64,000 nt of DNA from Streptomyces violaceusniger Tu 4113 (GTDB lineage Bacteria > Actinomycetota > Actinomycetes > Streptomycetales > Streptomycetaceae): NCBI RefSeq assembly GCF_000147815.2, contig NC_015957.1, forward strand, positions 3,100,001-3,164,000, in the 5' to 3' direction. Numbering within the stretch: the stretch's first letter is position 1; each line of letters starts with the position of its first letter. Shown here piece by piece: positions 56,958-64,000 of the stretch. The notes beneath the pieces were generated by a model. The model was not told where the DNA came from, ran no database searches, and saw only the letters and a program-made list of their open reading frames with translations. Both the position numbers and the translations under genes were made by a program.

Positions 56958-57410
56958 GTGGCTGCCCGCAACAAGGCCCGTAAGCGTGCCTTTCAGATCC
57001 TCTTCGAGGCCGATCAGCGCGGCGCCACCGTGCAGATCGTGCTCGCGGACTGGATCCGGCTCGCCCGGACCGACGACCGGCAGCCGCCCGTCAGCGAATA
57101 CACGATGCAGCTCGTCGAGGGATATGCGCAGCACATCGACCGGATCGACGAGCTGATCGCCACCTATGCGGTGGGCTGGACGCTGGACCGGATGCCGGTC
57201 GTCGACCGGAATATCCTGCGGCTGGGCGCGTATGAGCTGGTGTGGGAGGACGAGACCCCGGACGCGGTGGTGATCGACGAGGCGGTGCAGCTCGCCAAGG
57301 AGTTCTCCACCGATGACTCGCCGGCCTTTGTCAACGGTCTGCTGGGCCGTATCAAGGAGCTGAAGCCGACTCTGCGTCGCGATCAGGAGCACCCGGAGCA
57401 CCGGGCATAA
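56958..57410 (+). CDS. nusB: Transcription antitermination/NusB protein
   Basis: A 150-residue helical protein that with S10 supports rRNA antitermination. RNKARKRAFQILFEADQRG and the C-terminal ILRLGAYELVWEDETPDAVVIDEAV, LAKEFSTDDSPAFVNGLLGRI are typical. GTG start directly after efp. Convergent with bldD. Confidence 0.95.
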   Translation: MAARNKARKRAFQILFEADQRGATVQIVLADWIRLARTDDRQPPVSEYTMQLVEGYAQHIDRIDELIATYAVGWTLDRMPVVDRNILRLGAYELVWEDETPDAVVIDEAVQLAKEFSTDDSPAFVNGLLGRIKELKPTLRRDQEHPEHRA

Positions 57411-57465
57411 CCGCGACGGGGCCGTCACGCCGGACTACGAGCCGGACCGCCGGGCCATACGACGG

Positions 57466-57505
57466 ACGCCGCACAGGGGCGTCATACGCCGCACAGGCGC
57501 GTCAT
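57466..57505. repeat. 20-bp tandem repeat between nusB and bldD
   Basis: Two units, 57466-57485 and 57486-57505, plan ACGCCGCACAGGGGCGTCAT, differing at one base. They lie in the convergent intergenic region before the shared terminator. Confidence 0.8.
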
Positions 57506-57513
57506 ACGACAAA

Positions 57514-57563
57514 GCCGCCGGGGGCGGTGGAGGACCCAGAGGGGCCCCACCGCCTCCGGCGGC
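57514..57563. terminator. Bidirectional terminator of nusB and bldD
   Basis: 17-base arms (57514-57530 and 57547-57563) with near-perfect pairing and a 16-base loop, between convergent genes. Confidence 0.75.
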
Positions 57564-57601
57564 ACGTTTCTGCTGGTGAAGAGGGAAAGGGGACTGGGGA
57601 C

Positions 57602-58102
57602 TCAGACGTCTTCGTGCTGGACCGCGCGGCGGGCGTCGGCGCCCAGCACGCCCCAGCTGATGAGCTGTTCGGTCAGCACGGACGGCGACTGGTCGTAGAT
57701 AACGGCGAGGGTGCGCAGGTCGTCCTGGCGGATCGAGAGCACCTTGCCGTTGTAATCGCCACGCTGGCTCTGGATCGTGGCGGCATACCGCTGCAGCGGG
57801 CCTGCCTTCTCGACCGGCACATGGGCCAGTCGCTCAAGGTCCAGTACCAGCTTCGGCGGCGGCTCGGCGGCCCCGGCCGGGCTCGTGCCCGGAAGCAGTT
57901 CCTGCACCGGGACGCCGTAGAAGTCGGCCAGCTCGGCGAGACGCTGCACGGTCACGGCGCGGTCGCCGCGCTCGTACGATCCCACCACCACGGCCTTCCA
58001 GCGGCCCTGGGACTTCTCCTCGACACCGTGGAGGGAGAGGCCCTGCTGGGTGCGGATGGCGCGGAGCTTGGCCCCGAGCTGTTTGGCGTATTCGCTGGAC
58101 AT
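57602..58102 (-). CDS. bldD: Developmental transcriptional regulator BldD
   Basis: A 166-residue master repressor of sporulation genes during vegetative growth. The N-terminal XRE-type helix-turn-helix (LGAKLRAIRTQQGLSLHGVE, SYERGDRAVTVQRLAELADF) binds DNA; the C-terminal domain binds a c-di-GMP tetramer through the R114-G-D116 and R125-Q-D-D128 motifs, both intact (QRGDYNGKVLSIRQDD). Nearly identical to the S. coelicolor protein, SCO1489, as I remember it. ATG at 58102 with GGGGAGC. BldD boxes upstream indicate autoregulation. Confidence 0.98.
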   Translation of the reverse strand: MSSEYAKQLGAKLRAIRTQQGLSLHGVEEKSQGRWKAVVVGSYERGDRAVTVQRLAELADFYGVPVQELLPGTSPAGAAEPPPKLVLDLERLAHVPVEKAGPLQRYAATIQSQRGDYNGKVLSIRQDDLRTLAVIYDQSPSVLTEQLISWGVLGADARRAVQHEDV

Positions 58103-58150
58103 AAAGCTCCCCGGACGCTGTATCGACGTGCGGCTGTGCCGCGCGGCTGG

Positions 58151-58178
58151 TCACTCACTGTGAGGTTACGCAGCGTAA
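58151..58178. promoter_or_regulatory. BldD boxes (autoregulatory operator)
   Basis: TTACGCAGCGTAA (58166-58178) is a perfect palindrome and fits the BldD consensus TNACNCWGNGTNA at every defined position. TCACTCACTGTGA (58151-58163) fits with one mismatch. They lie 49-76 bases upstream of the bldD start, in the intergenic region shared with pyrR. Confidence 0.9.
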
Positions 58179-58278
58179 TTTCCATTCGTCAAGCCGAACG
58201 GAGCGGAGGGGCTCCGGCCAGGGGTGATGGCGAGAGCACCCCGGACCCCTGCTAGTGTGAATGGCGCAAATCCGACCG

Positions 58279-58906
<628 letters not shown>

Positions 58907-59045
58907 CGCCCCTCACCGACGGCGAGTGCCGCCCCGGCGACCCCGGGGGGACCCGCCCGACGGACCACCGGTGCCGCCATGACACCGGTCCCCGCGCCTG
59001 CCCGCCCGCACGCCCGCACACCTCCTTCACCCACGGAGCAACCGG

Positions 59046-60026
59046 ATGAAGCGCCACCTCATCTCGGCCGCCGACCTCTCGCGCGACGATGCCGTCCTGA
59101 TCCTCGACACCGCCGAGGAGCTGGCCCGGCTCGCCGACCGGCCGATCAAGAAACTGCCGACCCTGCGCGGCCGTACCGTCGTCAACCTCTTCTTCGAGGA
59201 CTCCACCCGCACCCGCATCTCCTTCGAGGCGGCCGCCAAGCGGCTGTCCGCCGACGTCATCAACTTCTCCGCCAAGGGCTCCTCGGTCTCCAAGGGCGAG
59301 TCCCTGAAGGACACCGCGCTCACCCTGGAGGCCATGGGCGCGGACGCCGTGGTGATCCGCCACCACGCCTCCGGCGCCCCGCACCGGCTCGCCACCTCCG
59401 GCTGGATCAACGGCGCCGTGGTGAACGCGGGCGACGGCACCCATGAGCACCCCACCCAGGCGCTGCTCGACGCCTTCACCATGCGCCGCCATCTGACCCC
59501 GGACGCCTCCGGCGTCGGACAGGACCTGGCCGGGCGCCGGGTCACGATCGTCGGCGACATCCTGCACAGCCGGGTGGCCCGCTCCAACGTCCATCTGCTG
59601 GCCACCCTGGGCGCCGAGGTCACGCTGGTCGCCCCGCCGACGCTGGTCCCCTTCGGCGTGGAGAGCTGGCCCTGCGAGGTCTCCTACGACCTGGACGCGG
59701 TGGTCGGCAAGAGCGACGCCGTGATGATGCTGCGCGTCCAGCGCGAGCGGATGAACGCCGCGTTCTTCCCCACCGAGCGGGAGTACGCCCGCCGCTACGG
59801 CCTGGACGGCGACCGCATGGCGCGGATGCCGGAGCACGCCATCGTCATGCACCCCGGCCCCATGAACCGCGGTATGGAGATCACCGCGGAGGTCGCGGAC
59901 TCCGACCGCTGCACCGCCGTCGAGCAGGTCGCCAACGGCGTCTCGATCCGCATGGCCGTCCTGTATCTGCTGCTCGGCGGGAACGAGTCCGCCGTCGCCA
60001 CCGCCCGCACCGAGGAGAGCAAGTGA
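59046..60026 (+). CDS. pyrB: Aspartate carbamoyltransferase catalytic subunit
   Basis: A 326-residue enzyme joining carbamoyl phosphate and aspartate. Carbamoyl-phosphate motif [28 protein letters not shown], and aspartate-side [13 protein letters not shown] and HPGPMNRG are conserved. 139 bases after pyrR. GTGA overlap with pyrC. No pyrI (regulatory chain) is present, as usual in actinobacteria. Confidence 0.97.
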   Translation: MKRHLISAADLSRDDAVLILDTAEELARLADRPIKKLPTLRGRTVVNLFFEDSTRTRISFEAAAKRLSADVINFSAKGSSVSKGESLKDTALTLEAMGADAVVIRHHASGAPHRLATSGWINGAVVNAGDGTHEHPTQALLDAFTMRRHLTPDASGVGQDLAGRRVTIVGDILHSRVARSNVHLLATLGAEVTLVAPPTLVPFGVESWPCEVSYDLDAVVGKSDAVMMLRVQRERMNAAFFPTEREYARRYGLDGDRMARMPEHAIVMHPGPMNRGMEITAEVADSDRCTAVEQVANGVSIRMAVLYLLLGGNESAVATARTEESK

Positions 60027-61324
60027 CCATGAGCGACACCCGCAAGACGCTGCTTCGCGGGGCGAAGGTGCTCGGGGGTGAGCCGCGGGACGTGCTGATC
60101 GAGGGGGAGCGCATCGCCGCGGTCGGCACCGGGCTGGACGCGGACGGCGCCACCGTGATCGACGTCGCCGGGCAGATCCTGCTGCCGGGCCTGGTCGACC
60201 TCCACACCCATCTGCGCGAGCCCGGCCGCGAGGACTCCGAGACGGTCCTCACCGGCACCCGGGCCGCCGCGGTCGGCGGTTTCACCGCGGTCCACGCCAT
60301 GGCCAACACCTTCCCGGTCGCGGACACCGCGGGCGTCGTGGAGCAGGTGTGGCGGCTGGGCAGGGAGTCCGGCTACTGCGACGTCCAGCCGGTGGGCGCG
60401 GTGACCGTGGGCCTGGAGGGCAAGAAGCTCGCCGAACTGGGCGCGATGCACGACTCCGCCGCCGGGGTGCGGGTCTTCTCCGACGACGGCAAGTGCGTGG
60501 ACGACGCGGTGATCATGCGCCGCGCGCTGGAGTATGTGAAGGCGTTCGACGGCGTCATCGCCCAGCACGCCCAGGAGCCCCGGCTCACCGAGGGCGCCCA
60601 GATGAACGAGGGCATCGTCTCCGCCGAGCTGGGCCTGGGCGGCTGGCCGGCCGTCGCCGAGGAGTCGATCATCGCCCGCGATGTGCTGCTCGCCGCGCAC
60701 GTCGGCTCCCGGGTGCACATCTGCCATCTGTCCACCGCCGGCTCGGTCGAGATCGTCCGCTGGGCCAAGTCCAAGGGCTGGAACGTCACCGCCGAGGTCA
60801 CCCCGCACCATCTGCTGCTCACCGACGAGCTCGTACGCTCCTACGACCCCGTCTACAAGGTGAACCCGCCGCTGCGCACCGAGGCCGATGTGATGGCGCT
60901 GCGCGAGGCGCTCGCCGACGGCACCATCGACTGCGTGGCCACCGACCACGCCCCGCATCCGCACGAGGACAAGGACTGCGAGTGGGGCGCCGCGGCCATG
61001 GGCATGGTCGGCCTGGAGACGGCGCTGTCCGTGGTCCAGCACACCATGGTCGACACCGGGCTGCTGGACTGGACGGGCGTCGCCGACCGGATGTCGGTGC
61101 GGCCCTCGGCGATCGGCCGGCTGACCGGCCACGGCCGTCCCGTCGCCGCCGGGGAGCCCGCCAACCTCACCCTGCTCGACTCCGCTTACCGTGGTGTGGT
61201 GAACCCCGCGGGCTTCGCCTCCCGCAGCCGCAACACCCCCTACGAGGGCCGCGAACTGCCGGGCCGCGTGACGTACACCTTCCTGCGGGGCCGGGCGACG
61301 GTTGTGGACGGGAAGTTGGCGTGA
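60023..61324 (+). CDS. pyrC: Dihydroorotase (class I)
   Basis: A 433-residue amidohydrolase forming dihydroorotate. Metal motif [10 protein letters not shown], later [25 protein letters not shown] and [14 protein letters not shown]. The start is GTG at 60023, 5 bases after GAGGAG and overlapping pyrB; the ATG at 60029 is a second possibility. GTGA overlap with the next gene. Confidence 0.96.
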   Translation: MTMSDTRKTLLRGAKVLGGEPRDVLIEGERIAAVGTGLDADGATVIDVAGQILLPGLVDLHTHLREPGREDSETVLTGTRAAAVGGFTAVHAMANTFPVADTAGVVEQVWRLGRESGYCDVQPVGAVTVGLEGKKLAELGAMHDSAAGVRVFSDDGKCVDDAVIMRRALEYVKAFDGVIAQHAQEPRLTEGAQMNEGIVSAELGLGGWPAVAEESIIARDVLLAAHVGSRVHICHLSTAGSVEIVRWAKSKGWNVTAEVTPHHLLLTDELVRSYDPVYKVNPPLRTEADVMALREALADGTIDCVATDHAPHPHEDKDCEWGAAAMGMVGLETALSVVQHTMVDTGLLDWTGVADRMSVRPSAIGRLTGHGRPVAAGEPANLTLLDSAYRGVVNPAGFASRSRNTPYEGRELPGRVTYTFLRGRATVVDGKLA

Positions 61325-61935
61325 CATCTGTGAACCATCCGGTGGCGGGCCTCGCGGGATTCGCGGGCCTCGCCGCCGAGCAGAAATCGCAGGACGTGAC
61401 GGACTGGGCCGCCCGGATCGGCTGGGTCGTCGGGCTGCTGCTGGTCATCGCGCTGGTCTACTGGCTGATGCGCGAGGGCTGGAAGTGGCGCGGCACCCTC
61501 CAGGGCGACCTCCCCGAGCTGCCCCAGGCCCCGTCCGAGCCCGGTGACCCGCAGCTTCGGATGAGCGGCCGCTACCACGGCTCCACCACCGCCGGGCAGT
61601 GGCTGGACCGGATCGTCGCCCACGGTCTCGGCACCCGCAGCCGGGTCGAGCTCACCCTCACCGACCAGGGCGTGAGCGTGGTCCGGCCGGGCGCCCAGGA
61701 CTTCTTCATCCCCGCCGCCGAGCTGCGCGGCGCCCGGCTCGACAAGGGCATCGCGGGCAAGGTCCTCGCCGAGGGCGGGCTGCTGGTGATCACCTGGCAG
61801 CTCGGCGAGAAGCTGATCGACTCGGGCTTCCGCTCCGACCACGCCGCCGAGCACCCGGCCTGGGTCGACGCCCTCACCACCTCCGACAGCGACCAGAACC
61901 ACCCCAGCAACCAGACGGAAGGCGCCGAACGATGA
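61321..61935 (+). CDS. PH-like domain membrane protein in the pyrimidine operon
   Basis: A 204-residue protein with one membrane helix ([16 protein letters not shown], about residues 36-52) and a C-terminal beta-rich region ([34 protein letters not shown]) of the bPH kind. It is conserved between pyrC and carA in streptomycetes (from memory). No function in pyrimidine synthesis is known. Overlaps both neighbours by 4 bases (GTGA and ATGA), so it is fully coupled. Confidence 0.82.
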   Translation: MTSVNHPVAGLAGFAGLAAEQKSQDVTDWAARIGWVVGLLLVIALVYWLMREGWKWRGTLQGDLPELPQAPSEPGDPQLRMSGRYHGSTTAGQWLDRIVAHGLGTRSRVELTLTDQGVSVVRPGAQDFFIPAAELRGARLDKGIAGKVLAEGGLLVITWQLGEKLIDSGFRSDHAAEHPAWVDALTTSDSDQNHPSNQTEGAER

Positions 61936-63081
61936 CGACCTCCACCCGGGGCGCCAGCGCCCCTGCCGTACTCGTCCTGGAGGACGGCCGCACCTTCCGC
62001 GGCCGGGCCTACGGGGCCGTGGGGGAGACCTTCGGCGAGGCCGTGTTCTCCACCGGGATGACCGGCTACCAGGAGACGCTGACCGACCCCTCCTACCACC
62101 GCCAGGTCGTCGTGATGACCGCCCCGCACATCGGGAACACCGGCGTCAACGACGAGGACCCGGAGTCCCAGCGCATCTGGGTCTCCGGCTATGTGGTGCG
62201 CGACCCGGCCCGTACGCCCTCCAACTGGCGCTCCCGCCGGTCGCTCGACGAGGAGCTCACCGCCCAGGGCGTCGTCGGCATCAGCGGGATCGACACCCGT
62301 GCCCTCACCCGCCATCTGCGCGAGCGCGGCGCCATGCGCGTGGGCATCTTCTCCGGCGAGGCAATCGCCGACGAGGCCACGCTGCTCGCGAAGGTGCAGG
62401 CCGCCCCGCAGATGAAGGGCGCCGACCTCAGTGGCGAGGTCGCCACCGCCGAGACCTACGTCGTCCCGGCGATCGGCACCAAGCGGTTCACCGTCGCCGC
62501 GATCGACCTGGGCATCAAGGGCATGACCCCGCACCGGATGGCCGAGCGCGGCATCGAGGTGCACGTCCTGCCCGCGACCGCCACCGCCGAGGACATCTAC
62601 GCGGTCGACCCGGACGGGGTCTTCTTCTCCAACGGCCCGGGCGACCCGGCCACCGCCGACCACCCCGTCTCCCTGATGAGGGCCGTGCTGGAGCGCTCCA
62701 CGCCGCTGTTCGGCATCTGCTTCGGCAACCAGATCCTCGGCCGCGCGCTCGGCTTCGGCACCTTCAAGCTGAAGTACGGCCACCGCGGGATCAACCAGCC
62801 GGTGCAGGAGCGCGGCGCCACGGGAACGTGGACAGGGGGGAAAGTGGAGGTCACCGCCCACAACCACGGCTTTGCCGTGGACGCCCCGCTCGACGCGCCG
62901 TCCGACACCCCCTTCGGCCGCGCCGAGGTCTCCCATGTCTGCCTCAACGACAACGTGGTCGAGGGGCTGCGGCTGCTCGACCGCCCCGCGTTCAGCGTCC
63001 AGTACCACCCCGAAGCCGCCGCAGGTCCGCATGACGCCGCGTACCTTTTCGACCGCTTCGTGTCCCTGATGGAGGGCCAGC

Positions 63082-63089
<8 letters not shown>
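61932..63089 (+). CDS. carA: Carbamoyl-phosphate synthase small (glutaminase) subunit
   Basis: A 385-residue subunit releasing ammonia from glutamine for CarB. N-terminal domain with [18 protein letters not shown]; class I amidotransferase with catalytic Cys in [10 protein letters not shown] and His/Glu in [16 protein letters not shown] overlap with the preceding gene and an 8-base overlap with carB. Confidence 0.97.

Positions 63090-64000
<911 letters not shown>

Overview
The window is chromosomal DNA from a high-GC Gram-positive bacterium, almost certainly a Streptomyces. The reasons are the strong third-position G+C, frequent GTG and TTG starts, a BldD developmental regulator with its c-di-GMP motif, a bifunctional (p)ppGpp synthetase/hydrolase, a PimA/PIP-synthase lipid cluster, and a gene order that from memory matches Streptomyces coelicolor SCO1531 to SCO1483 (thrS to carB). 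No plasmid, phage, insertion sequence or CRISPR array is visible.

Layout. (1) 1-4315 is accessory sugar metabolism: the end of a CUT1 sugar ABC permease, a DUF624 (YesL-like) membrane protein and a Tat-exported PL26/YetA-like rhamnogalacturonan lyase candidate. (2) 4350-8203 holds an SRPBCC protein, tRNA-Val(CAC), a VOC protein, a DnaQ-like exonuclease and a translationally coupled pair (DUF4365 nuclease-fold protein plus an unknown protein carrying a TTA codon). (3) 8400-18840 holds thrS, a HIT hydrolase, an unknown membrane protein, a divergent EF-G2-like factor and the coupled phosphatidylinositol-mannoside operon (PIP synthase, acyltransferase, pimA, LemA-like protein). (4) 19101-31351 holds pdxS-pdxT (vitamin B6), yebC, ruvCAB (Holliday junctions), yajC-secD-secF (export), apt and relA. 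(5) 31478-43503 holds a DUF349 protein, a secreted cyclophilin, an MBL hydrolase, hisS, an ABC-2 exporter coupled to a two-component system, a VKOR protein, rarA, an iron-box-associated DUF2470 protein and rpsD. (6) 43783-53683 holds a DUF948/DUF6167 pair, alaS, ruvX, mltG and aroE-aroC-aroK-aroB (shikimate pathway). (7) 53969-64000 holds a proline-rich ATPase, a pita-bread peptidase homologue, efp, nusB, bldD (reverse strand) and the pyrimidine operon pyrR-pyrB-pyrC-PH-like-carA-carB (cut by the window end).

Co-operation. Most clusters are tightly coupled by 4-base start/stop overlaps (PIM operon, ruvCA, aroCKB, pyrBC to carB, ABC/two-component cassette). Strong perfect-stem terminators separate the blocks. 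Three regulatory sites are well supported: a near-consensus DmdR/IdeR iron box between the DUF2470 gene and rpsD, a perfect BldD box upstream of bldD, and a PyrR-binding RNA element whose stem overlaps the pyrR ribosome binding site.

Unexpected structure. Several genes end in short tandem duplications, some copying the last codons plus the stop codon (VOC, exonuclease, LemA-like, relA; EF-G2 with altered stops). aroK carries a 90-base in-frame duplicated repeat at its N terminus. No wholly new multi-gene system can be proven from sequence alone; the DUF4365/TTA-codon pair is the best candidate.
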